Origin: an uncultured Clostridia bacterium
Lineage (GTDB): Bacteria; Bacillota; Clostridia; TANB77; CAG-508
NCBI GenBank assembly: GCA_948560265.1
Contig: CAOXTD010000003.1
Location: forward strand, 1-59,882
Length of the DNA stretch: 59,882 bases
Reading direction: 5' to 3'
The translations under genes were made by a program, and so were the position numbers. Each line of letters starts with the position of its first letter. Positions within the stretch are counted from its first letter, which is position 1. Below, piece by piece: positions 43,736 to 53,766 of the stretch. Below the pieces are notes generated by a model, which ran no database searches, was not told the origin of the DNA, and worked only from the letters and a program-made list of their open reading frames with translations.

Positions 43736-45865
43736 ATGAGCGAAAATAAAATTAGTTGGGCAAGAGTTAGTAAAAATATCTGTTATTTTTTAGCACCCTT
43801 TTTTGGTCTTATTTTAATTGCTTGCATTACAGGCTTAATTATTATAGATACAGATATTGAAGTAGAAGAAACTACAAACTATTATGATACCAGACTATTT
43901 TCTAATAATTACTTCAACTCTATTTATAATCATTTTTATATCCCAGTATTTGCAAATGGGCAAGTTAGCAAAATAATGCCAGATGCTACTGAAAGGCTAG
44001 AGGTTAGCAGTGAAGGCGCCTCTGCATCTATAGAATATGAAGAAAGTAGTTATGGACATTATGGTATTGTAGAGTCTTATGGTTATGATATACAAGAAGA
44101 TGTTGATATCAACGGAAAAAAGGGAGTTATTTACTACAATAGAAATACGAATAATAACTTTAAATATTTAATGATAGATGAAGAAAAAAGAGTGGCAGTT
44201 ACTAACTTAGAGCATACTATGAGAACTGATAGTATTGAAGAAATAAAGCAAGTGATTGGTGAAAACTCTATTTATTGGAATTTCCAAAAAGGAAAAGTAG
44301 ATACGAATATTTCTCACTTATCATTAGAAGAAATTCGTTATAAAATACAATATGAAGATATGAATAGTTCTAATATCAAAGAGGTATATACTTCTTTAAT
44401 AGATAACTTACCATATAAAGATGAGTATTCACTTGCTAAATTTACTTATGATTTATCTATGAAAGCAAATACTTTAGCGCCTATTTTCATACCACTTTGT
44501 ATTGCTGTACTATTGGCTCTAGGCCTTATTGTTTTAAATGGTATTGGAAAAAAAGGAAAAGGACCAGGAATTCATTTAAATGGATTTGATAAAATACCAT
44601 TAGAACTAGCATTTATCATAGGATTTTTTATTGTAGGAATAGGAGCATCTTGTTTTGTATCTGTTAATTCAGAACTGAGAGCAGTTATTTTCAGTGGAGT
44701 AATCATTGGTGCACTTATTATTTATTTAGCAGGTATGTTATTACTAGAAACAGTAGTGAAGAGGATGAAAACACATACTCTATGGAAAACGACTATGCTT
44801 TATATGATAGGGTATGGTATTAAAACAGTATTTGATAATCGTAAATTCTCCACTAAATTAATATTAGCTTATGGAGGCTTTTGCTTAGCAGGAGGAATTG
44901 CTACAACAGCTATGCTAGATGCACGTTTTAATGCTTATGGTGATGGAGAGACAGTATTTTGGTTTATGGTATTGATGGCTTTAGGTATAGGTACCTTTGT
45001 TTATTTATTTGTTAGAATGAAGCAATTCCAAAATATTCAAAAGGCATTACAAGCAATTTATGAAGGTAATACTAACATTGAACTAGACTCAGATGAATTA
45101 ACAGGTGTATTAAAACAAATGGCAATTTATATTGAAGATATTGCAGGAGGGTTATCTAATGCCATACAACAAAGTCTAAAAAATGAAAGACAAAAAACTG
45201 AATTAATTACTAATGTATCACATGACATTAAAACGCCATTGACTTCTATTATCAACTATGTAGACTTACTGAAAAAAGAAGAGATGCCAAATGAAAAAGC
45301 AAAAGAATATTTAGAAATATTGGATAGTAAATCACAAAGACTAAAAAGATTGACAGAGGATTTAGTAGAAGCATCAAAAGCATCTTCAGGAAATATCAAA
45401 TTGAAAATGGAAAAAATTAATGTCAATGAAATTATTAAACAAGTTTCGGGAGAATTTGAAGATAGATTTAAAGCCAGAAACTTAGAAGAAATTATGACAT
45501 TACCAGAAGAAAATGTATTTATTAGTGCAGATGGAAGGTATTTATATCGTGTATTAGAGAATCTGTATTCCAACGCTTCTAAATATGCCATGGAAGGTTC
45601 TAGAATTTACTTAGATGTTGTGCCAAAACAAACTAGTATTGTCATTCAAATGAAAAATGTGTCAAAGGAAAAACTAAACATTACCACAGAAGAATTAATG
45701 CAACGTTTTGTAAGAGGGGATAGTTCTAGAAATACAGAAGGAAGTGGGTTAGGACTTTCCATTGCATCAAGTCTTACAGAATTACAAGGTGGTAAATTCC
45801 ACATTTACTTAGATGGAGATTTATTTAAGGTTACATTAGGTTTTGAGAAATTAAAAGAAGCGTGA
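43736..45865 (+). CDS. Membrane sensor histidine kinase
   Basis: 709 residues. An N-terminal membrane helix (about 12-34), a large extracellular sensor (35-240), then a block of membrane segments (about 248-430) and the kinase core: HisKA with H496 (NVSHDIKTPLTSI), HATPase N-box ENLYSNASKYA, and G-box GSGLGLSIASSLTELQGG. The multi-helix membrane block between sensor and kinase is larger than in simple EnvZ-type kinases and may sense membrane state. Partner of the response regulator just upstream. Confidence 0.92.
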   Translation: MSENKISWARVSKNICYFLAPFFGLILIACITGLIIIDTDIEVEETTNYYDTRLFSNNYFNSIYNHFYIPVFANGQVSKIMPDATERLEVSSEGASASIEYEESSYGHYGIVESYGYDIQEDVDINGKKGVIYYNRNTNNNFKYLMIDEEKRVAVTNLEHTMRTDSIEEIKQVIGENSIYWNFQKGKVDTNISHLSLEEIRYKIQYEDMNSSNIKEVYTSLIDNLPYKDEYSLAKFTYDLSMKANTLAPIFIPLCIAVLLALGLIVLNGIGKKGKGPGIHLNGFDKIPLELAFIIGFFIVGIGASCFVSVNSELRAVIFSGVIIGALIIYLAGMLLLETVVKRMKTHTLWKTTMLYMIGYGIKTVFDNRKFSTKLILAYGGFCLAGGIATTAMLDARFNAYGDGETVFWFMVLMALGIGTFVYLFVRMKQFQNIQKALQAIYEGNTNIELDSDELTGVLKQMAIYIEDIAGGLSNAIQQSLKNERQKTELITNVSHDIKTPLTSIINYVDLLKKEEMPNEKAKEYLEILDSKSQRLKRLTEDLVEASKASSGNIKLKMEKINVNEIIKQVSGEFEDRFKARNLEEIMTLPEENVFISADGRYLYRVLENLYSNASKYAMEGSRIYLDVVPKQTSIVIQMKNVSKEKLNITTEELMQRFVRGDSSRNTEGSGLGLSIASSLTELQGGKFHIYLDGDLFKVTLGFEKLKEA

Positions 45866-45884
45866 AATATCACGTTTCTTTTTG
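45856..45884 (+). terminator. Terminator of the two-component operon
   Basis: AGAAGCGTG and CACGTTTCT arms with loop AAATAT, followed by T's; it overlaps the kinase stop codon. Confidence 0.7.
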
Positions 45885-46283
45885 TACTGCTGCGAGCATC
45901 AAACTAATTGTTGTATTCTTTGACTACGCAAAGTCTACAACAATAGTTTATGCATATTCAGAAGCTCGCTGTATCTGCCATAGGCAGCGCTTGCTTCTTC
46001 ATCAGGTTAGGGATATACCTTTATAAAAAGTCACAAAAAATCTTACGGAATACTAACAAAAAGCCAATAAATACCCTGAAACTGTTGAAAATGTAACGAA
46101 AATGTAATATAATTGTAATATGAGACTGACAAAAAAAGTAAAGCTTAAAAAAACAACTTCCGTAAGGCTAAAAAAACGCCTAAAGAATGGAAGCTAAAAA
46201 CAGGAAAATACTACTATTGACAACATAAATTTACCAAAGTAAAATAAGAATAAGGTATTATATAAAATAAGGAAGGTAGAAAG
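45885..46283 (+). promoter_or_regulatory. Structured intergenic region and leader of the thioester adhesin
   Basis: About 400 bases with no gene. 45901-45949 is a hairpin with arms AAACTAATTGTTGTA / TACAACAATAGTTT and an inner CTTTG/CAAAG stem; a second fold lies at 45960-46000. Promoter 1 is TTGAAA (46085-46090), 17 bases, TATAAT (46108-46113). Promoter 2 is TTGACA (46217-46222), 17 bases, TAAAAT (46240-46245). The leader between them folds as CTTCC/GGAAG around AGGC/GCCT, and may be a regulatory RNA. It does not match the c-di-GMP riboswitch patterns I know. Confidence 0.5.
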
Positions 46284-49200
46284 ATGAAACTAAAAAGAGG
46301 AATTTTATTAACAATATTAATACTTGCAGTTGTTAGTATTTTAGGAACATCAAACAGTGTTCAAGCAGCAACGGCAGTTAGTAGCAAAACATTAAATATT
46401 AAAGCTGTCAGAAGTTCAGGGTATGGCTATAAGGTAGTCAATAATGGCGCTAAATATATCTGGAAAATTTATAATACAAGAAATGATATTAATGAAACAT
46501 TTTATTGTATTAAAGGAGGACCAGGATTTGGTGGTGAATCTATGGATTCAGCCATAGGAGAAGCTGAATATACTGAAGTGTTTGATATGAGAAAGCCAAG
46601 TACTATTACTACAACTTATCGTACTCCTATCTCTCTTATTTATGGAACCAAGGATTATGAAAGGTTAATGTGGGTATTAGACCAATGCTATATACCGGCT
46701 AAGAATAATGCATCTACCGAAGATAGAAAAGTAGCAGAAGAAAGTAAAAAGGCTTTATTAGATGCAGTAGAAGCATATGCTAAGAAATATCCTCAAGTAT
46801 ATCCAAATACTAGTGATTTTAATGATAGATTAGTAGATAATTTAACAAATGACGATATTGACAGTATTCAACAATTAGCAGTTTGGTATTATACAAATGA
46901 TGATGCATATCATGTAGAAAATAATCCAACCATTCAATTAGGATATCAAGATAACAGTTATAGTAGTCTTAACCCAAGTGATGATGAAGATAATGCAAGA
47001 ATCCATGCTATGGATGCTCTATTTGCTTATTTAACACAAACACCAAAAGCGGCAGGATTTAGTTATGATTATGAAACAGATGGTGAAACTTCTAGTCCAG
47101 TAGAAATTAAACAAACAAATCCAATTGTAGTAACAGAAGGAAATAGACATATTGTAGGACCATATACAATCAATCAATTAAGAAATATTACTTATACTTT
47201 AAATGCTACATTTACAGATGGAAATGGAACAACAATTACTGATGTAAAATTCTTAAATAGCAGTAAAGTGGAAGTATCAGGAGCTACTATTAAAGATATG
47301 GTTGGAAACAATACAGTTTTCTATATTTCTATACCATCAACAACAAATGCAACCAATATTAGAATGAGTATTACAGGTAACTATTTTGATACAACAATTA
47401 ATTACTGGTCAGTAGCAAACCCAGATCCAAGAAGAGATCAACCAGTAGTACAAGTTGAAAAAGGAAATAAACCAATTACAGGGCATATTGATGCTCAAAA
47501 AGAACCAGACAAAGAATTTGATTTAGCATTAAGAAAGTTTATTACTTCTATTAATGGAAAAACATTAACAGGAAGTGATAGCAGAGTACCAACGATTAGT
47601 TCTACAGAATTACAAAATTTAGTAAATAAACAAGCAACAGGTTGTAATAGTACAACAGCCAATAAAATACATAGAAAAGATGCTTTAAAAGTAACAACAG
47701 GAGATAAAGTAGTTTATACCATTCGTGTATATAATGAAGGAGAAATTAGTGGATTTGCCACAAAAGTAACTGATTATTTGCCAGACGGATTAAAATTCTT
47801 ACCAGCAAATGAAAGTACAATCAATAGTGCTTATGGTTGGACTAATCCATCAGGTGATGGAAAAACAATCGAAACAGCATATTTAGCAAATCATAAGATA
47901 GATGCTTTTAACGGAACAAACTTAGATTATGAGGATTTACAAATAGAATGTGAAGTAATTGCTATACCAGGAGAAACGGCTAAAAATATGAAAAACGTAG
48001 CAGAAATTACAGAACATAGAGATGAAAATGGTAATACAGGTACTAATTTAAAAGATCGTGATTCAACACCAGGAAGTTTAACGAATAGCCAAATTAATAA
48101 CTATGGTGAACAACCAAATAATTATCAAGATGATGACGACTTTGAACATTTAATTATGGAACCAACTGTGCCAAAGAAATTTGACTTGGCTCTAAGAAAG
48201 TTTATTACTTCTATTGATGGAAAAACATTAACAGGAGACAATAGTAGAGAACCAGTTATTACAGCAGAAGAACTTCAAAGATTAGCAAATCAACAAGCAA
48301 CAGGAATTAATAATACATCTGCTAAAAAAGAACATAGAAAAGATCCTTTAACTGTTCAAACAGGGAATAAAGTGGTTTATACCATTCGTGTATATAATGA
48401 AGGTGAAGTAGCAGGTTGGGCAACACAAATTACAGACCATTTACCAAGTGGATTAAAATTTGTGCCAGCAGCAGAAAGTACAATCAATAGTACTTATGGT
48501 TGGACAGTATCAGAAGATGGAAAAACAGTAACAACTAATTATCTAGCAGCAGAAAATAAGAGAATCAATGCTTTCAATGGAACAACTTTAAATTATGAAG
48601 ATGTACAAATTGAATGTGAAGTAATGGCTGTTGCAGGAGCAGGCACAAAGACTTTAAAAAACATTGCAGAAATTACAGGAAATAAAGATGAAGATGGTAA
48701 TACAAATAGAGATTTAGATCAAGACTCAAAACCAGGAAATCTTACAGATGACCAAATTAAGAATTATGGAACAAGCAGTAAAGAAGATGATGATGATTTT
48801 GAAGACTTAAAATTGTTACCAAAGGATGAAAAAATATTTGATTTGTCTTTAAGAAAATTCATTAGTGATGTAAAGACAAATGGAAAATCACATGTTCTAA
48901 CAAGTAGAGAGCCAATTGTTGACACAAAACCATTATTAGAAGGGGAAAATACTGCAAATTATAATCATACAAAGAGACCAGTAGGTGTATCTAATAACGA
49001 TATTGTAACTTATACTATTAGAGTATATAACGAAGGTCAAATAGATGGATATGTGACAGAAATTAAAGATCATTTACCACCACAATTGGAATTTTTAATT
49101 GATGATGAATTAAATAAACAATATGGATGGCAAATTGTAGAAGAATCTAACGGAAGAGTTGTTAAAACAGATATTACATCTCCAAAAACAACAAATTCAG

Positions 49201-50777
49201 CTAATAGAGATTTAATCTATGCAGACAGAAGCGAAGGAAATGACAAAGTTCTATTAAAAGCATTTGGTTATGAAGAAGGAGATACTTTAGACTATATTGA
49301 TGTACAAATTAGATGTAAAGTAAAAGAAAATATTAACTTATATCAAAAGATTACTAATATAGCAGAAATATCAGGATTTACAGATAAAGAAGGACTTGAA
49401 GTAGAAGATAGAGACTCACAAGAAGACAATACAACAATTCCATCAGATGAGACATTACCAGAATACAAAGATCCAGAAATTGAAAGTGGAAAAACATATA
49501 TTCCAGGGCAACAAGATGATGATGATTTTGAAAAATTAGAATTAAGAATTTTTGACTTAGCTTTAAGAAAATTCATTACAGGTGTTACAAATGGAGAAAA
49601 AACAACAGAGATTACAAACCGTGCACCAGTATTTGTAAAGAATGGTACAGAATACAGCTACGAACACACAAAAGAACCAGTAGATGTAGCAAATGGAAAT
49701 ATTGTTATCTATACTTTAAGAATTTTCAATGAAGGAAATGTAGCAGGATATGCAAGTAAAGTAAAAGATGATTTACCAGAAGGATTAGAATTTTTACCAG
49801 AACATAGTGTTAACACAGCATTTTTATGGAAAATGTACAAAGAAGATGGAACTGAAACAAAAGAAGTATCAGAAGCAAAATATATAGAAACTGATTTCTT
49901 ATCAAAAGATAAGGAGAAAACAGAAAAAGAAAATCTAATTAGTGCATTTAATCCAGCAACTATGGATATGCCAGATTATAAAGACGTAAAAATTGCGTTT
50001 AAGGTAGTTGAGCCCAATACATCAGATAGAGTAATTATCAATCAGGCGCAAATATCAGATGATAGTGATGAAGACGGAAATCCAGTAGATGATGTGGATT
50101 CGACACCAGATGAATGGAATGAAGGAGAAGATGACCAAGATATAGAAAAAATCAAAGTAAAATACTTTGACTTAAGTCTAAAAAAATGGGTAACAGAAAG
50201 TATTGTAACAGTTGATGGAAAAACAACAGTTACTAAATCTGGTCATACAGGAAATGAAAATCCAGAGCCACCAATGAAGGTAGAAATTCCATATGGAAAA
50301 ACAAATACGATTGTAGTAAAATTTAGATTTAATATCAAGGTAACCAATGAAGGAGAAATCGCAGGTTATGCAAAAGAAATTGAAGACTATATTCCAGCAG
50401 GATTAAAATTTGTAGCAAAAGATAATCCAAAATGGAAAGAAAAAGATGGAAGAGTAACAACAGACCAATTAAAAGATAAATTGTTACAACCAGGAGAAAG
50501 CGCAACAGTAAATATTGTATTAACCTGGATTAATGGCAAAAACAACATGGGTGAAAAAATAAACTGGGCAGAAATTAGTAAAGATGAAAATGAATATAAT
50601 TCACCAGACATTGACTCAACTCCAGGAAACAAAGTAAAAGGAGAAGATGATATTGATCAAGCACCAGTATTATTAGCACCAGCAACAGGTTCAAGCCAAA
50701 CATATGCAATATTAGTTCTAGGATGCACAAGTATTTTAGCAGGAGGAATTTTCTTAATTAAGAAATATGTAATCTAG
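46284..50777 (+). CDS. Thioester-domain adhesin with five tandem stalk repeats
   Basis: 1497 residues. Signal peptide 1-29 (ending SVQAAT). The N-terminal domain has C75 (FYCIKGG) and Q197 (QQLAVW), the TQXA/thioester pairing expected for covalent host or surface attachment. Five stalk units begin with FDL(A/S)L(R/K)K(F/W): near nt 47517, 48178, 48838, 49552 and 50167. They contain VYTIRVYNEGE..., D(Y/H)LP-GLKF and close with acidic DDDDFE. Repeats one and two are nearly the same at the protein level, hinting at recombination. A C-terminal membrane helix follows PATGSSQ, faintly LPXTG-like, and ends IKKYVI. It shares the FDLxLxK phrase with the 19609 protein. RBS AAGGAAGG. Confidence 0.82.
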   Translation: MKLKRGILLTILILAVVSILGTSNSVQAATAVSSKTLNIKAVRSSGYGYKVVNNGAKYIWKIYNTRNDINETFYCIKGGPGFGGESMDSAIGEAEYTEVFDMRKPSTITTTYRTPISLIYGTKDYERLMWVLDQCYIPAKNNASTEDRKVAEESKKALLDAVEAYAKKYPQVYPNTSDFNDRLVDNLTNDDIDSIQQLAVWYYTNDDAYHVENNPTIQLGYQDNSYSSLNPSDDEDNARIHAMDALFAYLTQTPKAAGFSYDYETDGETSSPVEIKQTNPIVVTEGNRHIVGPYTINQLRNITYTLNATFTDGNGTTITDVKFLNSSKVEVSGATIKDMVGNNTVFYISIPSTTNATNIRMSITGNYFDTTINYWSVANPDPRRDQPVVQVEKGNKPITGHIDAQKEPDKEFDLALRKFITSINGKTLTGSDSRVPTISSTELQNLVNKQATGCNSTTANKIHRKDALKVTTGDKVVYTIRVYNEGEISGFATKVTDYLPDGLKFLPANESTINSAYGWTNPSGDGKTIETAYLANHKIDAFNGTNLDYEDLQIECEVIAIPGETAKNMKNVAEITEHRDENGNTGTNLKDRDSTPGSLTNSQINNYGEQPNNYQDDDDFEHLIMEPTVPKKFDLALRKFITSIDGKTLTGDNSREPVITAEELQRLANQQATGINNTSAKKEHRKDPLTVQTGNKVVYTIRVYNEGEVAGWATQITDHLPSGLKFVPAAESTINSTYGWTVSEDGKTVTTNYLAAENKRINAFNGTTLNYEDVQIECEVMAVAGAGTKTLKNIAEITGNKDEDGNTNRDLDQDSKPGNLTDDQIKNYGTSSKEDDDDFEDLKLLPKDEKIFDLSLRKFISDVKTNGKSHVLTSREPIVDTKPLLEGENTANYNHTKRPVGVSNNDIVTYTIRVYNEGQIDGYVTEIKDHLPPQLEFLIDDELNKQYGWQIVEESNGRVVKTDITSPKTTNSANRDLIYADRSEGNDKVLLKAFGYEEGDTLDYIDVQIRCKVKENINLYQKITNIAEISGFTDKEGLEVEDRDSQEDNTTIPSDETLPEYKDPEIESGKTYIPGQQDDDDFEKLELRIFDLALRKFITGVTNGEKTTEITNRAPVFVKNGTEYSYEHTKEPVDVANGNIVIYTLRIFNEGNVAGYASKVKDDLPEGLEFLPEHSVNTAFLWKMYKEDGTETKEVSEAKYIETDFLSKDKEKTEKENLISAFNPATMDMPDYKDVKIAFKVVEPNTSDRVIINQAQISDDSDEDGNPVDDVDSTPDEWNEGEDDQDIEKIKVKYFDLSLKKWVTESIVTVDGKTTVTKSGHTGNENPEPPMKVEIPYGKTNTIVVKFRFNIKVTNEGEIAGYAKEIEDYIPAGLKFVAKDNPKWKEKDGRVTTDQLKDKLLQPGESATVNIVLTWINGKNNMGEKINWAEISKDENEYNSPDIDSTPGNKVKGEDDIDQAPVLLAPATGSSQTYAILVLGCTSILAGGIFLIKKYVI

Positions 50778-50780
50778 TAG

Positions 50781-50810
50781 AAAACGGGCAATAGCCCGTT
50801 TTTTATTTTT
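50781..50810 (+). terminator. Terminator of the adhesin gene
   Basis: AAAACGGGC/GCCCGTTTT hairpin with loop AATA and a T-run. Confidence 0.88.
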
Positions 50811-50816
50811 TCTTAG

Positions 50817-50919
50817 TTCTAGGAAAGTGCTATATAGCACTTGACCTAGAAATAAGTTATGCGAATAATACAACATCTTAAAAGCTTTGCTTTTTAGATG
50901 TTGTTAATTCGTTTTTTTT
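50817..50919. repeat. Two stacked palindromes after the adhesin
   Basis: TTCTAGG/CCTAGAA enclose AAGTGCTATATAGCACTT (50817-50851). A second stem, CGAATAATACAACATCT-type arms (50862-50911), ends in eight T's. The second can act as a terminator; the first looks like a small palindromic repeat. Confidence 0.6.
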
Positions 50920-51029
50920 AAAAAATGTTTACATTAAAAAGTGCGTATGATATAATTAATTTGTAGTAATATAATTACAATTATTGTACAAAATAGATAA
51001 AAACAAACTAAAAAGCAAGGAGAATACAA

Positions 51030-51977
51030 ATGAACCAAATCCTTATGATAGAAAAGAAAAAGAAACAAACAAAACAAAAAAGTTCAGGTAGCGGAGGGGC
51101 AATAGAAACAAAAAGTATTGTTCGTTTTTTTGCTATTGTAATTATCATATTTGGTATTATTTTAATGGGACAAGGTTCATATGCAATATACAAAGAAGCG
51201 GCAGATAAAAATCCAGCCAATATGCCAAAGGTAATTGTTAGTAGAGAAAGTGACAAAGTTATTATTAGTGTAGAACATACAACTGAAATTTCTAAAGTTA
51301 TTTATTCTTGGAATAATGGAGAAGCTACAGAAGTGCCACAAGGAGGATTAACAGCTTATGAAGAAATCTTACTTCCAAATCAGAATAGTATTTTAAATAT
51401 TACAATTGAAGATATGAAAGGTAAAAAAGCTCATTATCAGAAAGAATATATTGTAGAGGGGCTAGATATTACTAAACCAAAGATTGATATAAAAGTAGCA
51501 GATGGAAGCAAAAAAATGACAATTACTGCAGAAGATGAAACTGCTATAGCATACTTATCATACCAATGGGAAAATGGAGAAGTTGTTAGAGAAGAAGCAA
51601 CAACAGAAAACCAAATAAAAATAGAAAAACAAATTGACTTAACACCAGGAACAAAGAAAATTATCATTATAGCAGAGGATAGCAGTGGAAATATAGAGCA
51701 AATGGAAAAAGAGATTGTTGCTACTACTTCAGAGCCAAAAATGCAATTAATTAGAAATGGCAGAGAATTTATTATAGAGGCATCTGATGAAGATGGAATT
51801 AAAGAAATTAAGCTAAACTTAAATGGCAAGCAATATGTAAATCCAGTAGATAATCAAAAATATATTAAAATAGGTCCAGCTATGTTACAAGAAGGAAATA
51901 ATACTATTTTAGTAGAAGTAACAAATGTTAATGGATATACTAAAAAGGCAAAAACAGAAATTAGATATCCACAATAA
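51030..51977 (+). CDS. Membrane-anchored Ig-like-domain protein
   Basis: 315 residues. Basic, Lys/Gln-rich cytoplasmic N-terminus, one membrane helix (about 30-53), then three similar extracellular beta domains of about 85 residues (each with KxxI-S/T-W-type strands such as SKVIYSWNNGEATEV and AIAYLSYQWENGEVV). No catalytic motif. It sits between the thioester adhesin and the GGDEF gene and ends 12 bases before the GGDEF ORF, so the two may be co-transcribed. Function unknown; surface or accessory role inferred. Confidence 0.7.
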   Translation: MNQILMIEKKKKQTKQKSSGSGGAIETKSIVRFFAIVIIIFGIILMGQGSYAIYKEAADKNPANMPKVIVSRESDKVIISVEHTTEISKVIYSWNNGEATEVPQGGLTAYEEILLPNQNSILNITIEDMKGKKAHYQKEYIVEGLDITKPKIDIKVADGSKKMTITAEDETAIAYLSYQWENGEVVREEATTENQIKIEKQIDLTPGTKKIIIIAEDSSGNIEQMEKEIVATTSEPKMQLIRNGREFIIEASDEDGIKEIKLNLNGKQYVNPVDNQKYIKIGPAMLQEGNNTILVEVTNVNGYTKKAKTEIRYPQ

Positions 51978-52003
51978 AAAGAAAACAAATGAAGGAGAAA
52001 AAC

Positions 52004-52981
52004 ATGGCGCAAGAAATTTATATCATTGATAATGATAATGAGTTAAAAAGTAAATTAGTAGACATTTTCAAAAAAGAAAAAGAATACAAATTTAAAAAAG
52101 CTAAGACAACTGAAATTGAAAATGTTTTAAAGAATATTCCTGCATTAATCATTATTAATGAAGATGGAATACAAGAAGATATTATCAAGTTATGTAACCA
52201 AATTCGTGAAAATGAAGATAACAGTATTACTCCAATTATTGTGATATCTTCTAATAAAGAAAAAGAACACAGAGTTGAAATTTTAAAGGCATGTGTAGAG
52301 CACTATATTAAAGTGCCAATTGATGAGGAATATTTATATTATACAATTAAGAATGTGATACGTTTATTAGATACAAATCGTAGAGTAAGTCCTTTAACTG
52401 GACTACCAGGAAATGTTCAAATTCAAGCTGAAATGAAAAAGCGTTTATTAAATAAAGAAGAATTTGCTATTTTATATATTGACCTAGATAATTTTAAGGC
52501 ATATAATGATATTTATGGTTTCTTTAATGGAGATGAAATTATTAAGTTTACTTCAAGATGTATTTTAAAACATGTTCATGATATGGAAGCAGAAGACAGT
52601 TTCGTAGGACATATTGGCGGAGATGACTTTGTTGCAATTATTTCAAATACAGAATGTGAGCATATTTGTCAAGATATTGTTCTAGAGTTTGAAAGTGGAG
52701 TGAAAAAATACTTTAATGAAGAGGATATTGAAAAAGGGTATTTAGAAGTACCAAATAGAAAATGTATTTTAGAACAATTTCCACTTACTACAATTTCAAT
52801 AGGAGTAGTAATTGTAGACAAAGGAAGATTTCACAATGTATTAGAAATAGGAGAAGTAGCAGCACAAGTAAAACACTTAGCAAAAGTTACACCAGGAAGT
52901 ACCTATATTATTGACAGAAGAAAAAATGGAGACGAGGTGCCAAGTTGCGCTATACCAAAAAGAAATAAAAAGATAAACTAA
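52004..52981 (+). CDS. Degenerate receiver plus GGDDF (GGDEF-family) protein
   Basis: 325 residues from ATG 52004, placed 6 bases after GAAGGAG (an earlier in-frame ATG contains that SD). The N-terminal receiver-like domain (1-125) has N in place of the phospho-acceptor Asp (PALIIINEDG), but keeps VISS and KVPID. A diguanylate-cyclase domain follows: LTGLPGN, YIDLDNFKAYNDIYG, and the signature G205-G206-D-D-F209, a variant of GGDEF. It may make or merely bind c-di-GMP, or act as an anchored regulator. No EAL domain. Ends with a terminator. Confidence 0.8.
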   Translation: MAQEIYIIDNDNELKSKLVDIFKKEKEYKFKKAKTTEIENVLKNIPALIIINEDGIQEDIIKLCNQIRENEDNSITPIIVISSNKEKEHRVEILKACVEHYIKVPIDEEYLYYTIKNVIRLLDTNRRVSPLTGLPGNVQIQAEMKKRLLNKEEFAILYIDLDNFKAYNDIYGFFNGDEIIKFTSRCILKHVHDMEAEDSFVGHIGGDDFVAIISNTECEHICQDIVLEFESGVKKYFNEEDIEKGYLEVPNRKCILEQFPLTTISIGVVIVDKGRFHNVLEIGEVAAQVKHLAKVTPGSTYIIDRRKNGDEVPSCAIPKRNKKIN

Positions 52982-52987
52982 TATGAA

Positions 52988-53016
52988 GCAGATATGAAAT
53001 ATCATATCTGTTTTTT
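52988..53016 (+). terminator. Terminator after the GGDEF gene
   Basis: CAGATATGA and TCATATCTG pair with a 4-base loop, then six T's. The next gene starts 22 bases later. Confidence 0.82.
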
Positions 53017-53038
53017 AAACAATAAGAAGGGAAAGAAT

Positions 53039-53626
53039 ATGGAAAAAGAAATTATTATTGCATCAAATAATAAAGGAAAAATAAGAGAAATAGAAGATAT
53101 TTTAAAGGGATATAAAGTAGTATCCATGAAAGAATTAGGAATTGATATAGAAATAGAAGAAGATGGAGAAACTTTTGAAGAAAATGCTTTAATCAAGGCA
53201 AGAACCATTGCAAAAATGACGGGAAAATTATGTATAGCTGATGATAGTGGACTATGTATGGAAGCATTTGACGGATTTCCAGGGATTAAAACAGCCAGAT
53301 TTTTAGGAGAAAATGCAACTCAAGCAGAGAGAAATAATTATATAGTAGAAAAGGTACAAGGATTACCAAGAGAAAAAAGAAAATGTAAATTTGTTTGTAC
53401 TATTGCAGTAGTTATTCCAGAAAGAGAAGAAAAAACCTTTACAGGAGAATTAGAAGGATATATTACAACTGAAATAAGAGTAGAAGGTGGTTTTGGTATG
53501 GACCCAATCTTTGAACTAGAAGATGGAAAAACTCTTTCTGAAATTGGAACGGAAGCTAAAGATAAGATAAGCCATAGATATAAAGCACTAGTGCAACTAA
53601 GAGAATATCTAAAAAGTATTATGTAA
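53039..53626 (+). CDS. rdgB: XTP/dITP diphosphatase (RdgB/HAM1 family)
   Basis: 195 residues from ATG 53039, behind AAGAAGGGAAAG; an upstream in-frame ATG overlaps the terminator and is rejected. Family motifs: ASNNKGKIREI, TFEENALIKARTIA, CIADDSGLCMEA and FPGIKTARFLGE, then GFGMDPIFELEDG and SHRYKAL. It removes non-canonical purine triphosphates such as XTP and dITP from the nucleotide pool. Full length. Confidence 0.93.
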   Translation: MEKEIIIASNNKGKIREIEDILKGYKVVSMKELGIDIEIEEDGETFEENALIKARTIAKMTGKLCIADDSGLCMEAFDGFPGIKTARFLGENATQAERNNYIVEKVQGLPREKRKCKFVCTIAVVIPEREEKTFTGELEGYITTEIRVEGGFGMDPIFELEDGKTLSEIGTEAKDKISHRYKALVQLREYLKSIM

Positions 53627-53702
53627 AATACACGAAACAAACTTAGAAAATTCTAGAATACAAAAAAGAGATAGTTATCAAATTTCAAAAATAAAAAGAC
53701 GA

Positions 53703-53729
53703 ATAACTAGAAAAAATTTCTCATACAAT
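53703..53729 (+). promoter_or_regulatory. Possible sporulation-sigma promoter of the carboxypeptidase
   Basis: ATA (53703-53705) and CATACAAT (53722-53729) are 16 bases apart, resembling sigma-E-type elements (ATA...CATACANT). The gene is of a type often switched on during sporulation. Low certainty. Confidence 0.35.
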
Positions 53730-53766
53730 AAAGCAAGGATAATGCAAAAGTATGGGAGATTTTTTT

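Noticed and set aside
46140..46210. c-di-GMP riboswitch in the adhesin leader
   Set aside because: The GCAAA/ACGCAAAGCC pattern of the class I element and the class II core are not present, though the location next to a GGDEF protein made it attractive.
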